Shown here: in pieces, positions 14,442 to 23,735 of the stretch
How the letters are laid out: each line of letters opens with the position of its first letter
Position numbering within the stretch: the first letter of the stretch is position 1
Assembly: GCF_900129655.1 (NCBI RefSeq)
Contig: NZ_FQWK01000001.1
Span: forward strand, 310,001-374,000
Direction of reading: 5' to 3'
Source: Bacteroides clarus YIT 12056
GTDB taxonomy: Bacteria > Bacteroidota > Bacteroidia > Bacteroidales > Bacteroidaceae
Length of the DNA stretch: 64,000 nt
The notes under the pieces: generated by a model
Seen by the model: the letters and a program-made list of their open reading frames with translations, nothing else
Databases searched by the model: none
What the model was told of the DNA's origin: nothing
Program-made: the position numbers and the translations under genes

Positions 14442-17132
14442 TTATCGTCCGGTTTGCGCGATAAGTTCTTTAATCTTTTCGTTCAGGCTTTCGGCTTTCA
14501 TCAGTTGTTCCAGTGTCAGGTGCATGCGCCAGCGCCAATAGTGACGCGGGTTGGCGGGAACATTGATGCGCTCTTCCTGTACATTCGGGTTGCGCCATTT
14601 ACCGTCCATCGACATCCAGTCCTGCAAGGAGAGTATGCAGAGGATAGAGTTGCTGTACAGGTGTTTGCGTACAACCTCTTCGCAAAGTTCGGGCGTGGCC
14701 ACCGCCGGAGCGGCGCCGTAATGTCCGAGCATGGTATTGTAGTAACGTTGCGTTTGCAGGAAGTCTTCTTCCCACCAGCCGCGCAGCGTGGACATATCGT
14801 GTGTGGATATGGTGCAAACGGAACGGTACGGATACCAGTCCGGATGTCCGAACTCTTGTGCCGGGTCTTTGGGCATACGCTGTATCTCCAAAGAGAGGAT
14901 GCGCAAATCGTTCATCACCCATGCCACGCAATCGGGAATCATGCCCAGGTCTTCACCGCATACCAGCATCCGGGTGGATTGCGTCAGTTGCGGTAACTTG
15001 TTCATGGCCTGCTCACGCCAGAACTCGTTGTGGCGGTGGTAGTAATACTGATCGTACAGGCGGTTGAAAGCGGCTTTCTCCCAATCGTTCAAGGAACGGT
15101 AGATGTAGTCGTGCTGCACGCCGATGCGCGGGTGGTACTTGTACGGGTCGTTGCGGTCGGGTACAAACAGTACGTCGCTGATAAGCGCGTACAAACCGTC
15201 GCGTATCCAAATGCTGTCCTCATCCGTCTTACCGGCAAAGTAGGCTTCTACCTTGCGCTGGGTGTCGAATTCGGGACGCATCCGGTAGATTTCCCAGGTG
15301 TCCGTCGGTTCGATGAAGGTCTGCTTTACGTAGTTGGTATGCGGGCCGAACATCTGTCCCAGGAAATACTCGTGTATGTACGGTTTCAGGAATTCTTCGC
15401 GGAAGGAGAGGCCGTAGCTCTCTATTTCCTCACGTGTCATGGGCAGGGCGGGCACGAATTGTCCCAGCAAGCCATGCACGGCATGCATGGGAATTTCCCA
15501 GATACGGAAGAAACCGAGGATGTGGTCGATGCGATAGGCGTCGAAGTATTCCGCCATTTTGCGGAAACGCTTCATCCACCATGCATAGCCGTCTTTCTCC
15601 ATGATATCCCAGTTGTAGGTGGGGAAGCCCCAGTTCTGTCCGTTGACGGAGAAATCATCGGGCGGAGCGCCGGCTTGTCCGTTCAGGTTGAAATAGTGGG
15701 GCTCTGTCCATGCCTCTACGCTGTTGCGGCTGATGCCGATAGGTATATCGCCTTTCAGCACGACACCGTTGGCACGCGCGTGTCCGGTGGCGGCGAGCAA
15801 TTGCAGATGCAGGTTGAACTGGATGTAATAGTAGATGGCGATGTGCGGGTAATCGGCAGATTCCGGTTGGCAGAGCTTCTCAATTTCTGCGGCGTCGTAG
15901 CTGCCGTACTTGGGCCACTCGCGGAAGTCGGGCGTTTTGTAAGCGTCGCGCAGGTAGCTGAAAACGGCATAAGGCTGTAACCATTCTTTGTTTGTTTCAA
16001 AGAATTCACGGAAAGCCGCCGAGGCCAGTACCTTTTCTCCCTCTTGCTTGAAGATGAGGTGGAAGTATTCCCATTTGGTTTTGTTGACTGCCTCGTAATC
16101 GACGGCGGACAGGGCGTTCAACTCTTTCTGCCGTTTGTTGAATTCCGCCATGGCTTTTTTGTCCTTCAATGTACCCAGTTGTTTCAAATCGGTGTACATC
16201 GGGTGGAAAGCGTAGATGGAGATACTGTTATAAGGATAGGAGTCCGTCCACGTATGCGTCATGGTGGTGTCGTTGATGGGCAGAATCTGTACGGCTTTCT
16301 GCTTGGTACTTACTGCCCAGTCAATCATGCGTTTCAGATCGCCGAAGTCACCTACGCCGAAGCTCTTCTCGGAACGGAGCGAGAATACGGGTACGGCAAC
16401 GCCTGCGCCTTTCCAGGCGGGAAGGTTGAAATATACGTAGCGGTCGCCGATGACAACCGTCTCGTTTGCACCTGTTTGCGGATCCGCCATATAGCGGTTC
16501 GGGTTGTTTTCCCAGCAAACGGCACGGCGTTCTTTCTTATTATACAGAATGAATTTATATTCCAGCGGGAAGCTGATTTTGGCGGCATCTACCTCTGTCT
16601 GCCATTCCGGGAAATTGGCGTCGCTCATAAGCACGGCTTTGTCCGGATTCCAGTCTCCGAACATCGGTTGGTTTCCGCAGATGCCCAGACAGTGGTCGCT
16701 GTCGATGCAGGGGGAATACGCCTTTATCAACAGTCCCTTCTTGTGGCCTTTGGGTGCCGCGCTGCGTTCGCGGTGTGCCAGGAGAGATTCCGTAAAGGCG
16801 GAAGTATAGAAATACTGCTGTTCCGGCAGGTTTTTCCAGCAATCCTGTATCCGGTAGACTTTCTTGGAGGTGCCGGAAAGGTAAAGTGTGCGGGGTAGGC
16901 TGTTCCACTCTGTGCGTGTAGGCCGGCCGTCGCGGAAGATATAGTAGTTGTATTGGACAAATCCGTTTTCCGGCAATGCGATGTCGACTTCCGCAGTCCA
17001 GTGAATACCGTCTACGGTTTGTAACGGTAATGCTTGGTCGGGATGTTCGTTTCCGAGTTCAGGTATGGAGCCTGAAACTCTGACTCCTTCACCCCAATTG
17101 GTTCTGTACTCGATATTAAATGATAAAGTCAT
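14442..17132 (-). CDS. malQ: 4-alpha-glucanotransferase with tandem starch-binding domains
   Basis: GH77 amylomaltase of 896 residues that transfers maltodextrin segments between alpha-1,4-glucans. Two CBM20-like domains come first (about residues 3-110: FNIEYRTNWGEGVRVSGSIPELG; and about 130-235: LGICGNQPMFGDWNPDKAVLM). The catalytic domain starts with AGVAVPVFSLRSEKSFGVGDFGDL (about 250) and carries the nucleophile region YFDAYRIDHILGFFRIWEIP, CGEDLGMIP with the acid/base, and TISTHDMSTLRGWWEED. ATG 17132 (MTLSFNIEYR) is preferred to an upstream in-frame start. The CBM20-GH77 layout resembles the plant DPE2/Bacteroidetes type. Convergent with the methyltransferase gene. Confidence 0.94.
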   Translation of the reverse strand: MTLSFNIEYRTNWGEGVRVSGSIPELGNEHPDQALPLQTVDGIHWTAEVDIALPENGFVQYNYYIFRDGRPTRTEWNSLPRTLYLSGTSKKVYRIQDCWKNLPEQQYFYTSAFTESLLAHRERSAAPKGHKKGLLIKAYSPCIDSDHCLGICGNQPMFGDWNPDKAVLMSDANFPEWQTEVDAAKISFPLEYKFILYNKKERRAVCWENNPNRYMADPQTGANETVVIGDRYVYFNLPAWKGAGVAVPVFSLRSEKSFGVGDFGDLKRMIDWAVSTKQKAVQILPINDTTMTHTWTDSYPYNSISIYAFHPMYTDLKQLGTLKDKKAMAEFNKRQKELNALSAVDYEAVNKTKWEYFHLIFKQEGEKVLASAAFREFFETNKEWLQPYAVFSYLRDAYKTPDFREWPKYGSYDAAEIEKLCQPESADYPHIAIYYYIQFNLHLQLLAATGHARANGVVLKGDIPIGISRNSVEAWTEPHYFNLNGQAGAPPDDFSVNGQNWGFPTYNWDIMEKDGYAWWMKRFRKMAEYFDAYRIDHILGFFRIWEIPMHAVHGLLGQFVPALPMTREEIESYGLSFREEFLKPYIHEYFLGQMFGPHTNYVKQTFIEPTDTWEIYRMRPEFDTQRKVEAYFAGKTDEDSIWIRDGLYALISDVLFVPDRNDPYKYHPRIGVQHDYIYRSLNDWEKAAFNRLYDQYYYHRHNEFWREQAMNKLPQLTQSTRMLVCGEDLGMIPDCVAWVMNDLRILSLEIQRMPKDPAQEFGHPDWYPYRSVCTISTHDMSTLRGWWEEDFLQTQRYYNTMLGHYGAAPAVATPELCEEVVRKHLYSNSILCILSLQDWMSMDGKWRNPNVQEERINVPANPRHYWRWRMHLTLEQLMKAESLNEKIKELIAQTGR

Positions 17133-17153
17133 ATATATTAGATTTAGAAATAA

Positions 17154-17212
17154 CAATAGCTGCAATGATTATGCAAGTATAAAAAATATTCCTCATAATC
17201 ATGCAGCTATTG
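17154..17212. repeat. 19-base inverted repeat upstream of malQ
   Basis: CAATAGCTGCA(A)TGATTATG (17154-17173) pairs with CATAATCATGCAGCTATTG (17194-17212) with one bulged base. The 20-base loop contains TATACTTG on the minus strand, a one-mismatch -7 box pointing at malQ. It is either a processing or terminator stem for nrdJ or a structure overlapping the malQ promoter. Confidence 0.6.
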
Positions 17213-17262
17213 TCAGCTATCTCATTTAAATTCCTATGCAAACGTTTGTGTTTGCCTGAGAC

Positions 17263-19800
17263 TTATCCGCAACGGGATGCGCCGCAAGTGGTACAGATAA
17301 GGCAGCCTTCTTGATACACCAGCGTTTCGTTGCCGCAGTTCGGGCATTTCTTGCCTTTGGCTTCCGTTCCGTCCGTTACGTATTTCTTCAGTGCGCGTTC
17401 CACGCCGTTCTTCCAGGTGTTGATGTTCTCGCTGTCCAGTTGCAGTGAGCTTACCAGCTTCATTACCTGCTCGATAGGCATGCGGTAGCGCAATACGCCG
17501 GAGATGAGTTTGGCGTAGTTCCAGTACTCTTTGTTGAACTTCTCGGACAGTCCCTCGATGGTGACTTTGTAGCCGCGTTTGTTCTCGAACTGGAAGTCGT
17601 AACGTTTGTTTCCGTTTTCATCGACGTTCTTGATGATGTGTCCTGTTGAAACATTCTTCGGAAGGATGATACCTTCATCGTCGTCTTGAAGACCGGTGAA
17701 TATTTCGTAAGGATGTCCGTCCAGCAAACCGACGAATGCCACCCATTTTTCCTTGTTGTTCTGGAAGCGTACCACATCCGCTTCGAGTACCTTAGGACGG
17801 GTTTCGACAACCGTAGGCGGCTTGCACGGCGGAAGCTCTTCTTTCTTTTCGCTCTTGGCGGAAATCAGCACGCCGGAACGCGAACCGTCGCGATAAACCG
17901 TACAGCCCTTGCAACCGGATTTCCACGCTTCGATGTACAGGCGGTTTACCAGTTCTTCGTCCACATCGTTCGGCAGGTTGATGGTAACGCTGATAGAGTG
18001 GTCTACCCATTTCTGGATACGTCCCTGCATCTTGACTTTCATCAGCCAGTCTACGTCGTTGGAAGTCGCTTTATAATAAGGTGACTTTTCAACGAGCGCA
18101 TCTATCTCGTCTTGTGTATAGCGTTTGGCGGGATCGTAGCCTTCCGCTTCCATCCATGTAACGAACTTGGGATGGAATACGATGTATTCTTCGAAAGCGT
18201 CTCCGGTTTCGTCAACGAAATCGATATGTACGTTGGCGTCGTTCGGATTGACTTTGCGGCGGCGTTTGTAGACGGGCAGGAATACGGGCTCGATGCCGGA
18301 GGTGGTCTGCGTCATCAGGCTTGTCGTACCTGTCGGCGCAATGGTGAGGCAGGCGATGTTGCGACGTCCGTATTTCTTCATTTCCTCGTACAACTCGGGA
18401 TCGGCTTCACGCAGGCGGTTGATGAACGGGTTGTTCTTCTCGCGTTCGCTGTCGTACACTTCGAAAGCGCCACGCTCTTTTGCCATTTCCACGGAAGAAC
18501 GGTAGGCGCTCAGCGCTACCGTCTTATGTACTTTTTCAGCAAATTCGGTTGCTTCTTCGGTTCCGTAACGCAATCCTAACGCTGCCAGCATATCGCCTTC
18601 GGCGGTGATGCCCACACCGGTACGACGGCCTTGACCGCTCTTCTTATATATCTTCTGCCACAAAACGCTTTCAGTATGTTTTACATCTTCGTTTTCCGGG
18701 TCGGAATCAATCTTGGCCATGATGCGCTCTATCTTCTCCAGCTCCAGGTCGATGATGTCGTCCATGATGCGTTGAGCCAGTGCAACGTGTTTCTTGAACA
18801 GGTCGAAGTCGAAGTAAGCGTCCGGCTTGAACGGATTGACCACGTATGAATATAGGTTGATGGCCAGCAAACGGCAAGAGTCGTAGGGGCACAACGGTAT
18901 TTCACCGCAGGGATTGGTGGATACCGTACGGTAGCCCAAATCTGCATAGCAATCGGGCACGGATTCTTTTAGGATAGTGTCCCAAAAGAGTACGCCGGGT
19001 TCGGCGGACTTCCATGCGTTGTGCACGATTTTCTTCCACAAATCGGCTGCGCTGATTTCTTTCTTGAATACAGGCTCCGTAGCGTCAATGGGATATTGCT
19101 GTACGAATGGCGTACCATCGATGGCGGCTTGCATAAATGCGTCGGTCAGCTTAACGGAAACATTGGCGCCCGTAACTTTTCCTTCTGTCATCTTTGCGTC
19201 TATGAAGGCTTCCGAATCCGGATGCTTGATAGATACGCTTAGCATCAACGCGCCCCGACGGCCGTCTTGAGCCACTTCGCGGGTAGAGTTGGAGTAGCGT
19301 TCCATGAAAGGAACCAGTCCGGTTGAAGTTAAAGCGGAGTTCTTTACGGGAGAACCTTTCGGACGGATATGAGACAAGTCGTGTCCCACACCGCCGCGAC
19401 GTTTCATTAGCTGTACTTGTTCTTCGTCTACTTTGAAGATTGCACCGTAAGAGTCGGCTTCACCATCCACGCCTATTACAAAGCAGTTGGAGAGGGAAGC
19501 TACCTGGTAGTTGTTTCCGATTCCGGTCATCGGACTTCCTTGCGGAACGATGTATTTAAAGTGGTTCAGCAGGTCGAAGAGCTCTTCGGAAGTCAGTGCG
19601 TTAGGGTACTTGGCCTCAATACGGGCTACTTCATTGGCTATTCTCCAATGCATGTCTTCCGGAGACTTTTCGTAAATATTTCCGAAAGAGTCTTTGACTG
19701 CATATTTGTTCACCCAAACTCTTGCAGCCAGTTCGTCGCCTTGGAAGTATCGTAAAGATTCTTCGTAGGCTTCGTCATAAGAATAAATTTTCTTTTCCAC
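17263..19800 (-). CDS. nrdJ: Adenosylcobalamin-dependent ribonucleotide reductase (class II)
   Basis: Reduces ribonucleotides to deoxyribonucleotides using vitamin B12 rather than a protein radical, so it works with or without oxygen. In 845 residues: an N-terminal segment (YEESLRYFQGDELAARVWVNKYA), GNNYQVASLSNCFV, the active-site NPCGEIPL with CPYDSCRLLAINL, PTGTTSLMTQTTSGIEP, and a C-terminal zinc-binding tail with CPNC, GC, CTTC and final CG, which recycles the active-site disulfide. The start codon is GTG 19800 (MEKKIYSYDE); no in-frame ATG precedes it. A fully consensus promoter lies about 75 bases upstream. The leader is too short for a cobalamin riboswitch. Confidence 0.95.
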   Translation of the reverse strand: MEKKIYSYDEAYEESLRYFQGDELAARVWVNKYAVKDSFGNIYEKSPEDMHWRIANEVARIEAKYPNALTSEELFDLLNHFKYIVPQGSPMTGIGNNYQVASLSNCFVIGVDGEADSYGAIFKVDEEQVQLMKRRGGVGHDLSHIRPKGSPVKNSALTSTGLVPFMERYSNSTREVAQDGRRGALMLSVSIKHPDSEAFIDAKMTEGKVTGANVSVKLTDAFMQAAIDGTPFVQQYPIDATEPVFKKEISAADLWKKIVHNAWKSAEPGVLFWDTILKESVPDCYADLGYRTVSTNPCGEIPLCPYDSCRLLAINLYSYVVNPFKPDAYFDFDLFKKHVALAQRIMDDIIDLELEKIERIMAKIDSDPENEDVKHTESVLWQKIYKKSGQGRRTGVGITAEGDMLAALGLRYGTEEATEFAEKVHKTVALSAYRSSVEMAKERGAFEVYDSEREKNNPFINRLREADPELYEEMKKYGRRNIACLTIAPTGTTSLMTQTTSGIEPVFLPVYKRRRKVNPNDANVHIDFVDETGDAFEEYIVFHPKFVTWMEAEGYDPAKRYTQDEIDALVEKSPYYKATSNDVDWLMKVKMQGRIQKWVDHSISVTINLPNDVDEELVNRLYIEAWKSGCKGCTVYRDGSRSGVLISAKSEKKEELPPCKPPTVVETRPKVLEADVVRFQNNKEKWVAFVGLLDGHPYEIFTGLQDDDEGIILPKNVSTGHIIKNVDENGNKRYDFQFENKRGYKVTIEGLSEKFNKEYWNYAKLISGVLRYRMPIEQVMKLVSSLQLDSENINTWKNGVERALKKYVTDGTEAKGKKCPNCGNETLVYQEGCLICTTCGASRCG

Positions 19801-19876
19801 GATGCAATATCTCTTAGATTTAATTGTAAATAAGTAAAAGTGTAGAAGTCGTACTTACAGCTAACAAATGTGATTG

Positions 19877-19907
19877 CAAATCTATGAATGTTTTTTGTTA
19901 TTGCAAA
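19877..19907 (-). promoter_or_regulatory. nrdJ promoter (Bacteroides consensus)
   Basis: On the minus strand TTTG (19907-19904), a 19-base spacer and TAGATTTG (19884-19877) fit the consensus fully. It lies in the 341-base gap before the nitroreductase gene, which otherwise shows AT-rich DNA and no further gene. Confidence 0.75.
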
Positions 19908-20118
19908 ATAAAAAGAGATGTTTTTATCAACGGAGTATAAGTTTTCCGTTTTTATTAGTTAATAGTTTGATTTACATAAAAATAACTTTTTAAAATGAAC
20001 AAAAAGTTTTCCAAAAAGAAAATTGCACAGATGATTGCTGCGTAGGTGGCTTGCTCTTTTTAGAAAATATGGGTGCACATATTCGGGGGTATTAAATGAT
20101 ACTCTGTATTTCTTTTTA

Positions 20119-20126
20119 TATATTTG
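20119..20126 (+). promoter_or_regulatory. -7 box for the nitroreductase gene
   Basis: TATATTTG lies 16 bases before the ATG at 20142, so the transcript would be nearly leaderless. No TTTG is present at -33. Confidence 0.45.
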
Positions 20127-20141
20127 CAGAAAAAAGAAAGA

Positions 20142-20876
20142 ATGGAAAGCTTAAAACAAAGGAGAACAATCCGTAAATATCAGCAGAAAGATATTTCTTC
20201 TGATTTGTTAAATGATTTGCTTGAAACCTCTTTTCGTGCTTCTACGGTTGGAAATATGCAGGTTTATAGTGTGGTTGTAACTCGTGACGCTGAGCGTAAG
20301 GCCAAGTTGGCGCCGGCGCATTTCAATCAGCCTATGGTGCAGACAGCGCCGGTAGTCCTTACTTTTTGCATTGACTTGCGTCGTTTTAGCAAATGGTGTG
20401 AGCTGCGGAAGGCGGAGCCGGGATATAACAATTTTGAATGGTTCGTTACCGGGTCTGTGGATGCCTTATTGGCAGCGCAAACATTCTGTGTGGCAGCCGA
20501 AGAAAAAGGTCTGGGCATCTGTTATTTGGGTACTACCACCTACAATCCCCAAATGATTATTGAAGCGTTGGAATTGCCCGAATTGGTTTTTCCTATCACC
20601 ACCGTTACCGTGGGCTGGCCTGCGGAAACGCCTGCGCAAGTAGACCGCCTGCCTTTGGAGGCCATTGTCCATGAAGAAACTTACCATGACTATACTCCCG
20701 AGGATATCGACCGCCTTTATGCATACAAGGAATCTTTACCCGAAAATAAACGGTTTATTGTCGAAAATAATAAAGAAACGCTGGCTCAGGTCTTTACAGA
20801 TGTGCGCTATACGAAGAAAGACAGCGAAGCCATGTCCGAAACGCTTTGGAAAGCGATGAAAGCGCAAGGGTTTTGA
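20142..20876 (+). CDS. NfsA-like nitroreductase family oxidoreductase
   Basis: FMN-dependent NAD(P)H oxidoreductase of 244 residues. Opening MESLKQRRTIRKYQQKDIS and SFRASTVGNMQVYSVVV are the phosphate-binding segments for FMN. The middle block has ALLAAQTFCVAAEEKGLGICYLG, and VFPITTVTVGWPAE is the typical late strand. An upstream in-frame TTG falls inside the -7 box and is rejected. Natural substrates are unclear; members reduce nitroaromatics, quinones or flavins. It stands alone, followed by a REP-like repeat. Confidence 0.88.
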   Translation: MESLKQRRTIRKYQQKDISSDLLNDLLETSFRASTVGNMQVYSVVVTRDAERKAKLAPAHFNQPMVQTAPVVLTFCIDLRRFSKWCELRKAEPGYNNFEWFVTGSVDALLAAQTFCVAAEEKGLGICYLGTTTYNPQMIIEALELPELVFPITTVTVGWPAETPAQVDRLPLEAIVHEETYHDYTPEDIDRLYAYKESLPENKRFIVENNKETLAQVFTDVRYTKKDSEAMSETLWKAMKAQGF

Positions 20877-20943
20877 TGAAATATGAAATATAATCGTATG
20901 TTGCGTTTTTCATAAGTAAATACACATAATCGGCTTATGCTAC

Positions 20944-21027
20944 CTGTCATTCAGAGCGAAGCGAAGAACCTACTCCCTTTTTAAATACATAAAGAGAAGA
21001 GATTCTTCGCTTCGCTCTGAATGACAG
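20944..21027. repeat. REP-like inverted repeat, copy 2
   Basis: The arms CTGTCATTCAGAGCGAAGCG... and ...CGCTTCGCTCTGAATGACAG are perfectly complementary over about 25 bases. They share the TGTCATTCAGAG terminus with the element at 6660..6734. It lies between the nitroreductase gene and the dnaA stop. Confidence 0.85.
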
Positions 21028-21083
21028 ATAGTAATTTTTAATATTTACCTATGCTTTTATACCTTATATTTAATTTCAGTATT

Positions 21084-22478
21084 TCAGTTTCCTTTTTTCA
21101 ATGCGGTCTGAATCTCTTTGATTTCAGCACGGAATGATTTATCGACTTCTTTCAGCTGCTTGATTGTTTTGCAAGCGTGCAGTACGGTAGCATGGTCTTT
21201 GTTCCCGATTAACGTACCTATTTTTGCAGTAGAGAAGTCCGTATGATTTTTGGCTAAATACATGGCTATTTGGCGTGCCTGCACCACTTCGCGTTTGCGC
21301 GATTTTGTATGTATGGCGGCATTTTCCAAACCGAAGTGCTTACATACGGTGGTGATTATATCATCGATGGTTATGGCCTTGCTTTCGCTGTTCACGACTT
21401 TGCGTACAATGCGTTGCGCCAATTCCAGATCGATTTCCTTGTTATATATGGTGGAATGAGCCATGATGGAGATGACGATGCCTTCCAAATCACGCACACT
21501 GTTGCCTACATTCTCGGCTATATAGTCAATAACTTCCGGCGGAAATTGTAAACCGTCACGATGTATCTTATTCCGCAGGATGTTTTTGCGCAATTCCACC
21601 GTGGGCTTTTCCAGTTCCGCTACCATTCCCCATTTGAAACGTGTAATCAGGCGTTCTTCCATACCTTGAAGCAGTACGGGAGCACGGTCGGAAGTAAGGA
21701 TGAGTTGTTTGCCGTTTTGATGCAGATGATTGAAGATGTGGAAGAACGTGTTCTGCGTTTTGGTAACGCCTGCAAATTCTTGGATATCGTCAATAATCAA
21801 AATGTCGATTGTCTGGTAGAAGTTGATGAAGTCGTTGGTTGTGTTGTTGCGTACGGAATCGGTATATTGTACCTGGAATAGATGCGCAGATACGTACAAT
21901 ACGCGTTTCTCCGGATATAATTCCTTGATTTTTGTACCGATGGCATTGGCAAGGTGAGTTTTCCCCACACCTGACGCCCCGTACAAAAACAACGGATTGA
22001 AGATGGTTTTCGCCGGATTGAGCGCTACCGCTTCTGCAACGCTGCGAGAAAGTTTGTTGCTATATCCTTCGATAAATGTGTCGAAGTTGTATTCCGGATT
22101 CAGATGCGGATCCAGGTCGGGAACAGGTATCTGCGGAATGGCTTTATCTATCGTCTGTTTTTGCGGTATAATAGTACGGTGGGTAGACTCGTAGTTTACG
22201 GTCTTTTCAGGCCGTGAACTTTTGTCCACCATAACATTATACATCAACTTTGTTCCCTCTCCGATTACCTTATAAAGGGTCTTACGCAACAAGTCTACAA
22301 ATTTATCCTCCAGAAATTCGTAAAAGAACTGGCTGGGAACTTGTACAACGAGCGTTTTGTCCTCATATTTTAAGGGAATGATGGGGAGAAACCAAGTTTT
22401 ATATGTCTGTTCCGGAACATTGTCTCTGATGATTTCAAGACAGCGGTTCCATAATCCGACATGATCCTGTTCACTCAT
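21084..22478 (-). CDS. dnaA: Chromosomal replication initiator protein DnaA
   Basis: Binds DnaA boxes at the origin, unwinds DNA and loads the helicase. In 464 residues: domain I ([27 protein letters not shown]), a variable linker, AAA+ domain III with Walker [13 protein letters not shown] and Walker [11 protein letters not shown], sensor and arginine-finger segments, and the domain IV helix-turn-helix with the signature region [21 protein letters not shown]. It sits apart from dnaN, as is usual in Bacteroidetes. I did not find a convincing cluster of DnaA boxes next to it. Confidence 0.97.
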   Translation of the reverse strand: MSEQDHVGLWNRCLEIIRDNVPEQTYKTWFLPIIPLKYEDKTLVVQVPSQFFYEFLEDKFVDLLRKTLYKVIGEGTKLMYNVMVDKSSRPEKTVNYESTHRTIIPQKQTIDKAIPQIPVPDLDPHLNPEYNFDTFIEGYSNKLSRSVAEAVALNPAKTIFNPLFLYGASGVGKTHLANAIGTKIKELYPEKRVLYVSAHLFQVQYTDSVRNNTTNDFINFYQTIDILIIDDIQEFAGVTKTQNTFFHIFNHLHQNGKQLILTSDRAPVLLQGMEERLITRFKWGMVAELEKPTVELRKNILRNKIHRDGLQFPPEVIDYIAENVGNSVRDLEGIVISIMAHSTIYNKEIDLELAQRIVRKVVNSESKAITIDDIITTVCKHFGLENAAIHTKSRKREVVQARQIAMYLAKNHTDFSTAKIGTLIGNKDHATVLHACKTIKQLKEVDKSFRAEIKEIQTALKKGN

Positions 22479-22710
22479 AACGGCTACTAATACATTTATT
22501 ATTTAAGCAAAACTTCTACGTTTGCAAAATTGGCAATCTTATTTGAAAAAAACAAATCTCTTTTTTCTTGTGTTTCTCAAGAAAATAATAATCTCTTTAC
22601 TTTCAGCTACTTATCGGAATACATGAAACCTATGCCTTTATAGGAGCTCTTGCTTTTATATAATAGCCTGTAATGTAGTGGATTATCGTCTGTTTGCGGG
22701 CCTTTATATC

Positions 22711-22795
22711 CTCTGCGGGCAGAGTGAATATAAACCTCTTTTTTACTTTATACATAGACTTATCAAGGGCTTTCTTTCCCCAAACAGATAAGTCT
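22711..22795 (-). promoter_or_regulatory. Hairpins in the 351-base dnaA upstream region
   Basis: CTCTGC/GCAGAG (22711-22724) and AGACTTATC (22756-22764) with GATAAGTCT (22787-22795) form two short stems. They lie between the MCE-protein stop and the dnaA start. They may terminate the upstream operon or belong to the dnaA leader. I found no open gene in 22479-22829 and no full consensus promoter. Confidence 0.3.
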
Positions 22796-22829
22796 TATTA
22801 TTTAGACAAAATCTATATAAGCGAAAAAT

Positions 22830-23723
22830 CTACTTATCTTTTTTGCCGAACAACGAGAAGTGAACGTAGCGTTTAGGATGCGATTTCAGGTCTTCCAACA
22901 AGCTCGCCGCATTCGCCGTTGTGGCATTTAGATTATTGTAAAGTGACGGGTCGTTCAATAACAATCCGACGGTATTGTCTTTACGGTTTAATTTGTCTGT
23001 AATCATTTTTACGTTAGCCAATGTAGAGTCTATGCTTTGCATGGCTGTTGCGTAGTCTATCTCTTTCAGATTATTGGAAATAAGCACGAAGTTATCTCCG
23101 ATGGTGTTCAGCTTTCCGGTGAGCTGAGGAATATCCTTGTTCATTAATGTTTGCAGCTGCCCGCTGGTTACGGCCAGGTTGGCTGTCAGGTTCTGCACAT
23201 TGTGCAGGGTGGCCGGTATGGCCGGGTCTGCCAATACTGTGTTTAAAGAGCCGAGGATGGAGTCCAGCTTGGGCAGCATCTTTTCCAGTTGCGGCATCAT
23301 GGAAGCTACCTTTTCCATCATTCCGTTGTTGAGGGTGCCGGGAATCGTATCTCCAATCTGATATTTCTCGCGGGGGTTGTTGGCAAGGAGAAGGTTCATC
23401 TTGACGCCTCCTAACATTTCTGCGGCCAATTCTGCCGTACTTCCTTTGGGAATACGCAGGTCGGTATTGACATCTATTTCGGCAATAACCTTTCCGGGTT
23501 GGGTATAATCGTAATACAGGTCGCGTACGATACCTACGCGGAAACCGTCGGCAAAGACGGGGCTTGATTTGGTGAGTCCGTTGACATTGTGAAATTTGAC
23601 ATAGAAATAGCTGGAAGGCTTGAACATGTTGATGCCTTTCAGATAATTGATGCCATATACTAATATGCAGAGCGCGGCTATTCCTGCAATTCCTATTCTG
23701 ACTTCTTTGGTAATATACTTCAT
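22830..23723 (-). CDS. MlaD/MCE-family lipid transport protein
   Basis: Envelope protein of 297 residues, likely the substrate-binding part of an ABC lipid transporter that moves phospholipids between membranes. One N-terminal membrane helix (IGIAGIAALCILVYGINYL) is followed by an MCE domain (about 35-115: KFHNVNGLTKSSPVFADGFRVGIV, IPKGSTAELAAEMLGGVKMNL). A long helical tail follows (about 140-280) with repeated LNTI/TLAN-type heptads, which fits a periplasmic helical bundle. It lies 12 bases after the amidase gene. The partner permease and ATPase are not in this window. Confidence 0.9.
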   Translation of the reverse strand: MKYITKEVRIGIAGIAALCILVYGINYLKGINMFKPSSYFYVKFHNVNGLTKSSPVFADGFRVGIVRDLYYDYTQPGKVIAEIDVNTDLRIPKGSTAELAAEMLGGVKMNLLLANNPREKYQIGDTIPGTLNNGMMEKVASMMPQLEKMLPKLDSILGSLNTVLADPAIPATLHNVQNLTANLAVTSGQLQTLMNKDIPQLTGKLNTIGDNFVLISNNLKEIDYATAMQSIDSTLANVKMITDKLNRKDNTVGLLLNDPSLYNNLNATTANAASLLEDLKSHPKRYVHFSLFGKKDK

Positions 23724-23735
23724 GATGTATTTTAT

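Noticed and set aside
15030..16898. Plus-strand frames opposite malQ
   Set aside because: They are shadows of the GC-rich malQ codons with no start context or motifs.
17154..17212. Invertible (phase-variable) promoter
   Set aside because: Only 20 bases separate the arms, far shorter than Bacteroides invertons, and no invertase gene is nearby.
19801..19876. Cobalamin riboswitch before nrdJ
   Set aside because: The leader is only about 70 bases, too short for that class, and lacks the B12-box.
22479..22829. Replication origin next to dnaA
   Set aside because: I saw no cluster of TTATNCACA-type DnaA boxes; the few TTATC matches are within hairpins. A GC-skew plot would decide.
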